Below are positions 25,745-34,108 of a stretch of 64,000 nt of DNA, in pieces. Positions within the stretch are counted from its first letter, which is position 1. Every line of letters begins with the position of its first letter. The DNA is from Mycolicibacterium neoaurum. GTDB taxonomy: Bacteria; Actinomycetota; Actinomycetes; Mycobacteriales; Mycobacteriaceae. The stretch is taken from contig NZ_JAQIIX010000002.1 of NCBI RefSeq assembly GCF_036946495.1, positions 3,782,001-3,846,000 of the forward strand. The letters run 5' to 3'. A model generated the notes under the pieces. That model did no database searches. It was not told where the DNA came from and worked only from the letters and a program-made list of their open reading frames with translations. The translations under genes were made by a program, and so were the position numbers.

Positions 25745-26830
25745 TTACTTAACGGCTTCACAAGCGTGGTAGACCATGTAAACCACGTAGGCTGCCGTCG
25801 CCGACAGGTAATTGTCAGTTGGGCTGTGTGTAGGCACGGACTTGCTGTAGGCCAGCCAATAGATGGAAGCCAATTCGGCAAAGTCCTGGAAAGCGGGATT
25901 GTCGCTTCGTGAGCCGAGCTCGCTTAACAATACAGAGTATCGCTCCATCTTCTCAGCCGCAGTTTGCATGAGATCGCGTTGGTCGGGTGTCCAATTGCTC
26001 GCTGGAATATTGCCATCAAACTGCTGCCATTCGGCGATTGACGCATCAAATTTGTCTGACTCAATATTCCAGTCATTGCAGACATCTTCCGGCTCAGCGA
26101 GAAATATCTTTGGGGTGCTCACATCCCCTACGGCTGCGGTGCTACTTGGTGTGGGGCCGGGGTCGACGAGAATGGAGCGTGCTTCCGCAGATCCATACTC
26201 GATCGATCCGCAAATGGACACTATTGCGCTCGAGGCGTTAGTTCCTGCGACGGCGAAGCTGTTGTCTTCCTCGGTGTATTGAGGAATGCTGTCGGCATAG
26301 AGGCGCCAGTAGGCAATTGACTGTTCGTAGAGTTCTCGCATCGCCCTGTGAGGGGTTTTGCTGACCAGCGGTACGGTCTGATCAGCCGCAATCTGCATCG
26401 CTTCAGCAATAGACTCGTGCATTGACCGCTGCTCCGGCGTCCAAGCCGTTGCAGGTAGCTTATAATCTCGGTTCTGCCAGCCCTGACTCTCTTGCTTCGA
26501 CAGGGTGCTTGCGATCGGCCGCCAGGCAGCGCAGGTGGGATCTCCGGTGATGATCGAGATCGGACCCTTGTCGTTTGCGCTGGCGATATCCATAGCGCCC
26601 GGCGAACTTGCCGTCGACATGGCTGAGTCCCCGTCATCTTGCGTAAAGAGGAGGGTTGTTCCGACTGATATTGCGATGACTAGGAGGACGGCGACGGCAA
26701 TTAGCAGCCATTTGAGACTGTTGTGCTTTTTTGGTGTAGGAGGCGGTGTCCAATTGGGCTGCTGAGGCCACCGACCTGAGTCGTAACCGGGCTGTGGCGG
26801 TCCCCATCCAGGGGGCGGAGGGTTCGTCAC
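25745..26830 (-). CDS. Membrane-anchored protein with duplicated C-to-C extracytoplasmic domain
   Basis: 361 aa from the GTG at 26830 (AAGAGGTGG lies upstream; an in-frame ATG-like extension to 26875 is possible). Pro/Trp-rich cytosolic N-terminus (1-35), one TM helix at about 41-62, then two homologous domains of about 107 residues: C100 to C207 and C251 to C357. Each has W-T-P-[E/D]-Q-R about 30 residues after the first cysteine (W130, W280) and a YW pair (W175, W325), so each may be closed by a disulfide. It is first gene of a two-gene operon with the ESX effector-like gene and could be its immunity, receptor or export partner. AT-rich codon use sets it apart from the core genes. Function unknown. 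Confidence 0.72.
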   Translation of the reverse strand: MTNPPPPGWGPPQPGYDSGRWPQQPNWTPPPTPKKHNSLKWLLIAVAVLLVIAISVGTTLLFTQDDGDSAMSTASSPGAMDIASANDKGPISIITGDPTCAAWRPIASTLSKQESQGWQNRDYKLPATAWTPEQRSMHESIAEAMQIAADQTVPLVSKTPHRAMRELYEQSIAYWRLYADSIPQYTEEDNSFAVAGTNASSAIVSICGSIEYGSAEARSILVDPGPTPSSTAAVGDVSTPKIFLAEPEDVCNDWNIESDKFDASIAEWQQFDGNIPASNWTPDQRDLMQTAAEKMERYSVLLSELGSRSDNPAFQDFAELASIYWLAYSKSVPTHSPTDNYLSATAAYVVYMVYHACEAVK

Positions 26831-27328
26831 CGGCGCCACCTCTTGGAACCGCGCGCAGTCACTCATCCACCCCAATCGTCGTCGAATATCATGATATCGA
26901 TGCTAGCTACTGTGGCCTATCGTCAGTTTAAGCGAGGCCCGAGTGTTCCAGACACACTACTTTCACATCACATTCGCGCGGCAGCAACTATTGCGAGGGT
27001 GTCGGCTGGAGTGTCAACAGGCACTACGCCCAAGCCGAAACAGAGTCAGATGTCGATGAGCGAGAGGAGTCGTCACTGAGGCGCACTGCCAGCTGCTAAC
27101 TTAAACTAGCCAAGAGATGCCTGGTCCGGGATATCATCGAGCTCACCCCGCGCTTAAGAGACTCGCGCTCTAGTAGAGCTCGACGCTCATGAACCAAATC
27201 AGGCCAACTTGCGACCTGACACGAAGCAGCGCAGCGACGGTTACGCCGGCTGAACGTTGACATCCTCACATCCAGACCTCATGAGAGATGAAGTAGCAAA
27301 CTCTCTGGATGACCGTCGGGCGATTGCG
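26831..27328. other. AT-rich intergenic region with a 12-bp palindrome
   Basis: About 500 bp with no ORF I would defend; the small ORFs that run through it have neither family resemblance nor ribosome-binding sites. It must hold the promoter for the leftward membrane-protein/effector operon. ATATCATGATAT at 26886-26897 is a perfect 12-bp palindrome about 56 bp upstream of the operon's start and is the best operator candidate. A short hairpin GCTCTA-G-TAGAGC lies near 27167-27179. No tRNA, att site or insertion-sequence end is recognisable. Confidence 0.5.
26886..26897. promoter_or_regulatory. 12-bp palindrome ATATCATGATAT
   Basis: Perfect palindrome upstream of the membrane-protein/ESX-effector operon. 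Its AT content stands out from the genome background. Operator function is inferred from position only. Confidence 0.3.
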
Positions 27329-28210
27329 CTAGCCGGTTTCGTCCGGCCACCCGGGCACGGGTGGGCCTGAGGGTGGCGGTTCGTTTTTGATCCCGCTCAT
27401 CATGCTTCGTCGAACTTCCGGCGCATCAGGCATCGCCGCTGCGCATCGGTCTTGATACTCGGAGGCAATGTCGACAAACTGATCCCTTGATCCCCAGAAA
27501 GAGGTGCTGGATCCGGTCACAGACCAATCGCCAAATACGTCGTCGGTTGGCGCTGGCAGCGGACCTTTTTGCGGGGCCTTTGGAGTCTCAGGCATGGTGG
27601 ATCCGGCAACGGCCTCGCGCTGTGCCAACTCGACTTGGCGGACTCCGACACCAGGATCGTCGATAGGGACGGTGGCACCGAGCTCCTCGTTGAAGACCAC
27701 CGAGACAAACTTGCCTGGTTGAGTGCTGCTGGGTACGAAGCGGGAATAGTCCCCGAAGCACAGAATGGCGCGGTATCCGGTCGCGATGGGTGCGAGTTCC
27801 AAGACGTGCAGCGGTTGGTATCCGTACTGTGGTTGCGCATCTTTGGCGCTTGACAGGGTGCCCTCACCGAGTGGGCGAACCCGCAGCAGCTGCCATTGGA
27901 ACTGTTCCGACTTAGTCGATTCATTTTCCGGCGTCGCGCGTTCGAATCCAGGGTAGGTGTTGGCGGCATCAAAGGTGTAGTTAGCGATCGAGTGGGACTC
28001 TACGTAAGCCCGAATCACGCTTGCTGGCGGGGACGTGAGATCTATTGTGGGATCCGCACTCCAGTGGAAGCGGAAATTGTCGAGCGTCGCTGGCCAGTTT
28101 GGCTCTCCATGATTTGCGGGGCTATCAGAATCGCGGGGCATGGAACCGCAGGCCGTGAGCAGGCAGGCCGCGAAACCTAAAGTCACGACGCGCAATGGCA
28201 ACGGCGGCAT
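27329..28210 (-). CDS. Lipoprotein, paralogue of the next upstream lipoprotein
   Basis: 293-aa predicted lipoprotein. Signal peptide with lipobox LTAC (LPLRVVTLGFAACLLTAC, Cys at about 21). The mature part shares with the 28341-29141 product the blocks IDL..P/G..A..IRAY.ES, TYPGFE, VFGDW..TG, C..A.PD.P..RR and a closing PxPGWP, so the two are tandem duplicates. The ATG overlaps the stop of the preceding 41-codon ORF as TGATG, which indicates translational coupling. Unknown family; by analogy with effector/immunity cassettes it may protect against, or assist, a secreted ESX protein. Confidence 0.72.
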   Translation of the reverse strand: MPPLPLRVVTLGFAACLLTACGSMPRDSDSPANHGEPNWPATLDNFRFHWSADPTIDLTSPPASVIRAYVESHSIANYTFDAANTYPGFERATPENESTKSEQFQWQLLRVRPLGEGTLSSAKDAQPQYGYQPLHVLELAPIATGYRAILCFGDYSRFVPSSTQPGKFVSVVFNEELGATVPIDDPGVGVRQVELAQREAVAGSTMPETPKAPQKGPLPAPTDDVFGDWSVTGSSTSFWGSRDQFVDIASEYQDRCAAAMPDAPEVRRSMMSGIKNEPPPSGPPVPGWPDETG

Positions 28211-28335
28211 CACTTTTGGGGCTCCGCGTTGGCGATAGCGCCTGTGTACTTCTGCCAGTAGGCCTGGTTTAGCGACTCGGCTGCAGGAATGTCGACGTTT
28301 CCCTGCCGGCATCGACGGGATCGATAGTTTGTCAC
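28210..28335 (-). CDS. 41-codon ORF between paired lipoprotein genes; possible orphan effector tail
   Basis: Starts with GTG 5 nt after the stop of the upstream lipoprotein and ends in a TGATG overlap with the next lipoprotein start, so it fits exactly between them. The last part (DIPAAESLNQAYWQKYTGAI ending AEPQK) reads like a helical protein C-terminus and is faintly similar to the end of the 797-aa effector (QFDDQYKNAAGKK), which has the same coupled position relative to its own lipoprotein. It may be the displaced C-terminal tail of a lost effector. The frame stays open upstream inside the neighbouring gene. A small real peptide or chance ORF cannot be excluded. Confidence 0.4.
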   Translation of the reverse strand: MTNYRSRRCRQGNVDIPAAESLNQAYWQKYTGAIANAEPQK

Positions 28336-28340
28336 TCTCG

Positions 28341-29141
28341 CTAACCGCCCTTCGGCCATCCGGGTGCCGGCGGCGAGGTGGGGAAGTCGCTCCGCGGGTG
28401 ATCGCCCGAAGTGAGGAAAGCGCGTCGTGCCGGATCGTCGGGCGCCTGATCGATGCAAGTATTCTTATCTTGCCGGAAAGTGGGCCACTCGGCGACCGAC
28501 GAGCCAGGCAGGCCGAAGCCGTTGACAAAGCCGGTGATCTTCCAGTCGCCAAATACATCGTTCGCCGGTGCAGGCTCAGGTCCAGCCTGATCGGGCAGAT
28601 ACTCTGCAGTATCTGAGCGTTTGGCAAGGACGACCAACATGGGATCAATGCCGTCGTCATTACGGAACTGTGACGCCACGCTACGGAACGCGCCGTTGTC
28701 TTGTCGGTGTGCAAGTCCATACCGGAAGTTGCATAGCAGCGCTGTGCGGCTTTCTCCTTCGGCCACGATGCGAGAGATGCGAAACCGGTTGTTGCCAAAT
28801 ACAGCTTCTGTGAGCGGACCCCGGTCTTTGTCAGGGATCAGACCCACTGCCAGCGGGGAGGGGTCTGATTGTGAGCTGGGCTTCTGGACTGCGTTCTCGA
28901 AGCCAGGGTAGGTGTAGTCGAGGCTCCCCATAGTCTGCGCGTTGACCCGCGATTCGATGTATGCGCGGATTGCGACGGCCGATCCCGAGACGAGGTCAAT
29001 CTCCGGTGCGGCGGTCCACTGAAAGTTCCGCTCTTTCAACGGTGTTTCCGGGCGGTCGACCCCATATCTAGGGTCCGCTGTCTGGCAGGCTGCGACAGAG
29101 AAGGTAAGCACAGAGATGATGGAAACGACGGTTGCTTTCAT
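28341..29141 (-). CDS. Lipoprotein, first of a tandem paralogous pair
   Basis: 266-aa predicted lipoprotein from the ATG at 29141; signal MKATVVSIISVLTFSVAAC with lipobox VAAC. A GTG at 29174 is also in frame but gives a poorer signal peptide. Shares IDLVSG..AIRAYIES, TYPGFE, NDVFGDWKITG and the PAPGWP ending with the downstream paralogue. Together with it and the 41-codon ORF it forms a compact leftward unit; 160 bp separate it from the effector-linked lipoprotein upstream. Function unknown; secreted-effector partner or immunity protein is inference from context. Confidence 0.72.
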   Translation of the reverse strand: MKATVVSIISVLTFSVAACQTADPRYGVDRPETPLKERNFQWTAAPEIDLVSGSAVAIRAYIESRVNAQTMGSLDYTYPGFENAVQKPSSQSDPSPLAVGLIPDKDRGPLTEAVFGNNRFRISRIVAEGESRTALLCNFRYGLAHRQDNGAFRSVASQFRNDDGIDPMLVVLAKRSDTAEYLPDQAGPEPAPANDVFGDWKITGFVNGFGLPGSSVAEWPTFRQDKNTCIDQAPDDPARRAFLTSGDHPRSDFPTSPPAPGWPKGG

Positions 29142-29304
29142 GAGGTGACCGTCAATTCTGGCTTCCGCGCGCACTCACTGATTCGCCCCTATCATCGCCG
29201 GTAGTTACGAGCTGATGCTAAGCAAGTTGAGCCTCAAGCTATTTGATTAGTGGGAAGCTGTTTCCCGGTCGCAAGTATCACAATTAGGCCGTACACCTGA
29301 GCGT

Positions 29305-30294
29305 TTAGTTGTCATGACCCCCTCCAGCCGCGAACTCGTACTGACCAAGAAACGCGTCGTCCACAACGTCGTCGACGTTCGCGGCCTCATCAAGAAACTG
29401 CGCCAGAGTGTTCCTGTACTCGGAATACTCGGACTCGGTGAGGTTCTGTTTCGCGTCGGCCGGGGATACGACGCGACCGTCCTGCAGAAATTCTGGGGGG
29501 AACGTGGCCGATGGGCTGCGCGCCAGGATCGCGTTGGCCAAAACGTACTCAACGTTCACGACCTCTGTCTCGACATCAGGCGGGGTGATGCCAGCTTGGC
29601 GGGACCCTACTGCGAGCAGTCCGAGAAGACGACCCGAGTATGCAAGCATCGATGAGAAAGGATTCGAGGGATCGGTGGGGTCATTGTCTGCATATAGCTT
29701 TAGGTAACTGTCTATACGCTCATGGATGGCGTCTGAAAAGTCCCTGTACGCATCCTCGTTCGTGCTGAGTGCTTCGAAAATCGGTCTGGCAGCGATGACT
29801 GATTGGTCACAGCCACCAGCGATCAACTCGAAGCCGATGGTTGTCCGGTAGTCGCACACCAATCGTCCCTGGAACGGTGTGAGTGCACGACCGTATGCAG
29901 CGACGAGTTCGGGATTAAGCTGACCAACCTTCGTACTATCCAAATTTAAGAATCCGGATGAGATGTCGAGGAGTTGACGCCCGTCCGCGCTGAGAAAACG
30001 GGCGATCGCATTGGCAGTTGTTCCGGCGCGCTCGGCAGTCGATCTGTCGGGTGACGTTGCGTCGTTCTCGATCCAAGCGAACAGGTCCGCCGTCGCTTCT
30101 CCTTCATCTTTCCACCGATGAGTGCTGATCTCTCTGAGGAAGTCAGCACCGGTGGGTCCAGTAAGAAGGTCATGTATTGCTTGAGGCGACCTATCCGAGG
30201 GCAGTGTGGGGGCACTGGACCCGCACCCAATAAATGCAAATGGTGTCATCGCAATGAACAGCGAAGTGATGAGAACGGGCCGGCGAGTGATCAC
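29305..30294 (-). CDS. Lipoprotein homologous to the C-terminal domain of its upstream ESX effector
   Basis: 329 aa; hydrophobic leader and lipobox-like FIGC (Cys24). The mature protein aligns with residues about 435-630 of the 797-aa effector encoded just upstream. Residues 41-77 match 435-471 without gaps at 16 of 37 positions (both with HDL, T, P, G, D, IS, H, W, D, G, A, WI). AYGRALTPFQGRLV matches SYAEALIPYQGEMV, and AYSGRLLGLLAVG matches ARAGTLAGLVEGG. The GTG start overlaps the effector stop (GTGA), so the two are made together. A membrane-tethered copy of the effector domain could act as immunity protein, decoy or assembly partner. The alignment is direct observation; the role is inference. 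Confidence 0.75.
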   Translation of the reverse strand: MITRRPVLITSLFIAMTPFAFIGCGSSAPTLPSDRSPQAIHDLLTGPTGADFLREISTHRWKDEGEATADLFAWIENDATSPDRSTAERAGTTANAIARFLSADGRQLLDISSGFLNLDSTKVGQLNPELVAAYGRALTPFQGRLVCDYRTTIGFELIAGGCDQSVIAARPIFEALSTNEDAYRDFSDAIHERIDSYLKLYADNDPTDPSNPFSSMLAYSGRLLGLLAVGSRQAGITPPDVETEVVNVEYVLANAILARSPSATFPPEFLQDGRVVSPADAKQNLTESEYSEYRNTLAQFLDEAANVDDVVDDAFLGQYEFAAGGGHDN

Positions 30295-32684
30295 TTCTTG
30301 CCTGCGGCGTTCTTGTATTGATCATCGAATTGATCCATCGGCTGGGCCAACCTGTAGTTCTCCGGATTTTCCAGATAGCTGTACAGATTTCGATAGTAGT
30401 CGTCGATTTTGTCCGCGCCGCCGACCTCAGCCAGAACTTGCTCGGGTGTTTTCAATCGCTGACCGTCGTCGGTCATCCATTGCGACGGAGGCATCGGTCC
30501 GTCCGGCCGCTCTTGAATCAACGCGTCCGCCATGATGTAGCTGTAGGCATTCTTAAAGTCTTGTGACCCCTGCATTTCGATGTTCGGCGGCTGCGCAACG
30601 TCGGCCAGAGTTGGTGACTCTCCTAGCATCGTCTTTACGAACGCGTCTTTGCCCATCGCGTCGATCAGACCGCCGGCGAAAGGTACTTTGTCGGTCCCGA
30701 GCGTCGTCAAGTATTCCAGCGCGTTCTTCTTGATTTCGTAGGTGCTCGTGGCTGCGGCCAGTGCGTCCTCGCCGCGTGCCTGGGCTTCCATCATCGCGCC
30801 ACCTTCGACCAAGCCAGCGAGAGTGCCTGCGCGGGCCATTCCTTGACTGGCCTGAGCGTCGACATCTATGTTTGGCCCTTGCGCCGCCACGCCAGCAAAC
30901 TCTCTCTGGAATTGGGTAATTTGCTCGTAGGCATGGGCATTGAAGTTCCTTGCAGCGGTTTCGTCGGAGTCGATCACCGCAAACAGTTGGCGTGTTAGCG
31001 GCAGATCGCTGCCGTTCGGGTTCTCTAGCGCACTGAACCCCGGCATCTTGTCTTCGCCGACCATTTCACCTTGGTATGGGATCAGCGCTTCTGCATAGCT
31101 CTGAACCAGCAGATGATTTCGGTTCCCGAGCGATTCTGTCCCGCCACCGAGGCCGGAACTCCCGAGGTCTAGCAGCTTGTTGTCGGGGTTACCGAGGTAG
31201 TCCGCGAGTGCCTGTGCGGTCTCTCCGGCCCGCAGTTGCTGGTCGAAGCTTGCGACCTGTGGATCGGCAGCATCATCGATCCAATCGGTCATGGTGCGCG
31301 CAGCTTGGCCGTCATCGGCCCAGTTGTGTTCTGAGATCGCTTTGATATTGTCCACCCCGTTCGGGCTGGTGAACAGGTCATGATCGACAACAGTGTCGCG
31401 GCCTGCAGATTTCAGAATGTCTTGAGCAATGGCATCAGACTGTTCGTTCGGGCTGCCCCACATGTGATCTTTGGACTGCTGGTCCCCTCCGTGGATTACG
31501 TCGATTGCGCGGTCCATCATCGTGCGGTCCAGTTCGGAGCCCTGCTGGAATTTTGCGTCACCAGCGGAGATCAGTTCCGAGACCTTCCGAAGGTCCTCTC
31601 CCGACGGGTATTTAGTGACTGGCGTGGTTGAGTCGGGATCTGTAGGAAAGTCACGGGTGACCGGCGCCGCATTTATGGCTTGCTGAACGCTCTCGGGGAG
31701 AAGCTCCGCGCTGCCTGAACGGATCTTGGTATCCAGCTCTTCCGGAAGGAACAGCCCGTCGCCCTTTACCGGGAACTGAACATCCGGGTCGCTCATTACC
31801 TGCATCGAATCACCAAGTATGTCACCGTGATCGCCCAGATCGTTCTTGAGCTTTGTCATGTCATCGAGTGACATCTTCGACATCTGCCGCTGCATCTGGC
31901 TGACAACCTCGGCTTGAGTCGTTGATAGAGGTTGCACTGGCAGTGTGGAATTGGGGTTGTTTGGATCGACGTGCGGTTGCAGTTGCTCGGGGCCGATCGT
32001 ATCGAGGATGTCATCAACTTTCCCTGCCGCCTGCTGATCACCTGCGAGTGCATCACGCACCAGATCTTCGACCTGTTCAGGGTTTGGCTCGCCGCCTGCG
32101 GCATCCTCTGTCAACGGCTCTTCATCACTCACCAGCTGCACTTCGTCGTCCCGCTGCTCGGGCTTGTCCTCCTTGCCCGCACCACCGAACTTCTGATCTT
32201 GCAACGCATCCCACTCGGTGCCCAGCTTGGTGATGTCACCGGCTACCCGGTTCAGTTCGGAATTCGATGTGCTGACGATCCCGGACAGCTCGCCGAGGCC
32301 TTTTTGCACGATCGGCAGGATCAACTGCTCGCGGTTCTTGCCGGGTGGCACCGATGCGGCGGCGTCGACCACCCACTGGCGCAGATTGTCGAGGTTCTGC
32401 CGGCCGGTGGCGACGACGTTGGCCGACTCGTTCACGTGATTGGCCAACCGCTTGTCGAGTACGGCCAGCTCGCCCAACACGCGGGCGTGTTCCTTGTTCA
32501 CCTCGCCGTAGGCGTTGGCGGCCGTGCCTGACCACGCCGACCCCGGTGCGGCGGTCTGCACCGTGGACTGCAGCTGCTGCAACTGTGCGCTCTGATCGAA
32601 CTGGTCACCGCTCTGGGGCGCCCCAGCCCCGAACGTCTGGCGAGCCTTGTCCCACGTCGACAAGAAACCCTCGAGCGCACCCAC
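30291..32684 (-). CDS. Large EspA/EspE-like type VII secretion effector
   Basis: 797 aa, no signal peptide. Residues 1-165 form an EspA/EspE-like helical secretion domain: LSTWDKARQTFG, then AWSGTAANAYG with W51-S-G, then a long helix (VLGELAVLDKRLANHVNE). About 166-260 is acidic and Pro/Gln-rich; 260-797 is helical and repeat-like, with the region 430-650 shared with the downstream lipoprotein, and ends QFDDQYKNAAGKK. GTG start with GGAG upstream. The N-terminal coding part (about 32200-32684) is GC-rich like the core genome and the rest visibly less so, the mosaic expected of an effector with exchanged C-terminus. I would group it with mycobacterial TPR-repeat-region ESX proteins. Activity unknown. 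Confidence 0.75.
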   Translation of the reverse strand: MGALEGFLSTWDKARQTFGAGAPQSGDQFDQSAQLQQLQSTVQTAAPGSAWSGTAANAYGEVNKEHARVLGELAVLDKRLANHVNESANVVATGRQNLDNLRQWVVDAAASVPPGKNREQLILPIVQKGLGELSGIVSTSNSELNRVAGDITKLGTEWDALQDQKFGGAGKEDKPEQRDDEVQLVSDEEPLTEDAAGGEPNPEQVEDLVRDALAGDQQAAGKVDDILDTIGPEQLQPHVDPNNPNSTLPVQPLSTTQAEVVSQMQRQMSKMSLDDMTKLKNDLGDHGDILGDSMQVMSDPDVQFPVKGDGLFLPEELDTKIRSGSAELLPESVQQAINAAPVTRDFPTDPDSTTPVTKYPSGEDLRKVSELISAGDAKFQQGSELDRTMMDRAIDVIHGGDQQSKDHMWGSPNEQSDAIAQDILKSAGRDTVVDHDLFTSPNGVDNIKAISEHNWADDGQAARTMTDWIDDAADPQVASFDQQLRAGETAQALADYLGNPDNKLLDLGSSGLGGGTESLGNRNHLLVQSYAEALIPYQGEMVGEDKMPGFSALENPNGSDLPLTRQLFAVIDSDETAARNFNAHAYEQITQFQREFAGVAAQGPNIDVDAQASQGMARAGTLAGLVEGGAMMEAQARGEDALAAATSTYEIKKNALEYLTTLGTDKVPFAGGLIDAMGKDAFVKTMLGESPTLADVAQPPNIEMQGSQDFKNAYSYIMADALIQERPDGPMPPSQWMTDDGQRLKTPEQVLAEVGGADKIDDYYRNLYSYLENPENYRLAQPMDQFDDQYKNAAGKK

Positions 32685-32813
32685 CTGATCTCCGTCCCCC
32701 GATCCAGCCCTTTGAGTCTATTTGCCGGACGATGCCAGAAAGTGCACCTCTTTGGGAGACGCTCGCCGAACCAAAAAACGGCAAAAGTGACAAAACGGGG
32801 CATGCGCCCTCGG

Positions 32814-32819
32814 TACCCT
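32814..32819 (+). promoter_or_regulatory. TACCCT -10 element, leaderless start for the oxidase-accessory operon
   Basis: TACCCT ends six bases before the GTG at 32826, so the expected +1 coincides with the start codon. A GTGACA (32787-32792) could be the -35, though at 21 bp the spacing is long. Confidence 0.5.
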
Positions 32820-32825
32820 GCCGCT

Positions 32826-33530
32826 GTGGAGCTGACCCTGCAACGCATCGGCGCCTGGTGCGGAACCGTCATGATCTTGCTCTACGGCGCCAGCTTTTCC
32901 GGTATCGCCCAACTGTTCCCGCCGCTGTCGCCGGCCGACTCTGCCGACCAGATCGCCGCGTTCTTCGTCGACAACAAGCTCTGGATCCGGTTCGGCGTGT
33001 CGGGCGCACTTCTCAGCGCCGTCCTGGCGCTGCCCTTTCTGGCCGCCATCATCCTGCGGATCAGACGCGCAGAGGGCGGCTGGGGAATGCTGTCGATGAC
33101 CCAGCTGATGGCCGCCACCGTCTTCGTGCCCGCCCTGCTGTTCCCGCAGTTCTTCCTCGGCGTCGCCGCCTTCCGCCCCGAGGAACGATCCGCCGAACTC
33201 ACCCAGGCCCTCAATGATGTGTTCTGGCTGTGGTTCATCGGCATCGTCGGCACCATCATCATCCAGAACCTCACCCTGGCCGCCGCCGCATTCATCGACA
33301 AGGGTGACCCGCCGACCTTTCCGCGTTGGTACGGCTACCTCAATCTCTGGGTCGCCACGCTCTCACTACCCGGTTGCGTCGTGGTCGTCTTCAACGACGG
33401 TCCGCTGGCCTGGGACGGCATCTTCGCCTTCTACATTCCCGGCCTGGTCCTGGTGGTGTGGCTGTTCAGCACCACCGCGGTGATGCTGAAGTCGATCAGC
33501 GCCGAACACGACGCGCCGGCCAACACATGA
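32826..33530 (+). CDS. Polytopic membrane protein of the oxidase-accessory operon
   Basis: 234 aa with about six hydrophobic helices (for example WCGTVMILLYGASFSGIAQL, ALLSAVLALPFLAAIILRI, FWLWFIGIVGTIIIQNL, GIFAFYIPGLVLVVWLF). No catalytic motif recognised. GTG at 32826 is chosen because a -10 element sits six bases upstream; an ATG at 32802 is in frame. Its stop overlaps the start of a cytochrome c oxidase subunit III-like gene (ATGA), then a subunit IV-like gene, so it is likely an accessory component of the same membrane complex. Confidence 0.72.
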   Translation: MELTLQRIGAWCGTVMILLYGASFSGIAQLFPPLSPADSADQIAAFFVDNKLWIRFGVSGALLSAVLALPFLAAIILRIRRAEGGWGMLSMTQLMAATVFVPALLFPQFFLGVAAFRPEERSAELTQALNDVFWLWFIGIVGTIIIQNLTLAAAAFIDKGDPPTFPRWYGYLNLWVATLSLPGCVVVVFNDGPLAWDGIFAFYIPGLVLVVWLFSTTAVMLKSISAEHDAPANT

Positions 33531-34108
33531 CCACCACGGTGGCACCCACCCAGGGCAGGCGTATCCCCGGTGAAAGCGGCACCTGGGTCTTCCTGTTCGG
33601 CGACATGCTCGTCTTCGGCGCCTTCTTCGTCACGTTCCTGGTCGAGCGCGCCGCGGCGCCGGAGGTGTTCGACACCGCGCGCACCACCCTGCACATCGGG
33701 GTCGGCGTCACCAACACCCTTGTGCTACTGACCAGTTCGCTCTGTGTGGTACTGACCATCAACGCGATGCGCGCCGATCAGCGGGCCCTGGCGACGAGGG
33801 CTGCAGTCACCGCGATGGTGTTCGGCCTGGCCTTCATCGCGCTCAAGGTCTACGAGTACTTCTCGTTGGGTACGGCGGGACATGGTCCGGGCGCCAACGA
33901 TTTCTATCTGTACTACTTCATCCTCACCGGACTGCACCTGTTCCACGTATGCCTGGGTCTGGGCGCGCTGTCGTTCGTGCTGAGTCACACCCGCAGACAC
34001 GATCTGAGCGACACCCGCACCGCGCTGGTCGAAGGGGCCGCCTGCTTCTGGCACCTGGTCGACCTGTTGTGGATATTTCTGTTCGCCCTGCTCTACCTGG
34101 TGAGCTGA
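33527..34108 (+). CDS. Cytochrome c oxidase subunit III-like protein (NorE/CoxC family)
   Basis: 193 aa, five membrane helices. Family features: GESGTWVFLFGDMLVFGAFF near the N-terminus, KVYEYF, and the paired-histidine helices YFILTGLHLFHVCLGL and GACFWHLVDLLWIFLFALLY-type ending. NorE-type proteins accompany nitric oxide reductases and other haem-copper oxidases. No subunit I gene is in the window, so the catalytic partner is elsewhere or absent. Coupled to both neighbours by overlapping start/stop codons. Confidence 0.85.
   Translation: MTTTVAPTQGRRIPGESGTWVFLFGDMLVFGAFFVTFLVERAAAPEVFDTARTTLHIGVGVTNTLVLLTSSLCVVLTINAMRADQRALATRAAVTAMVFGLAFIALKVYEYFSLGTAGHGPGANDFYLYYFILTGLHLFHVCLGLGALSFVLSHTRRHDLSDTRTALVEGAACFWHLVDLLWIFLFALLYLVS

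Noticed and set aside
26843..27079. 78-codon ORF in the intergenic region
   Set aside because: No ribosome-binding site, no recognisable fold, atypical codon use; treated as non-coding.
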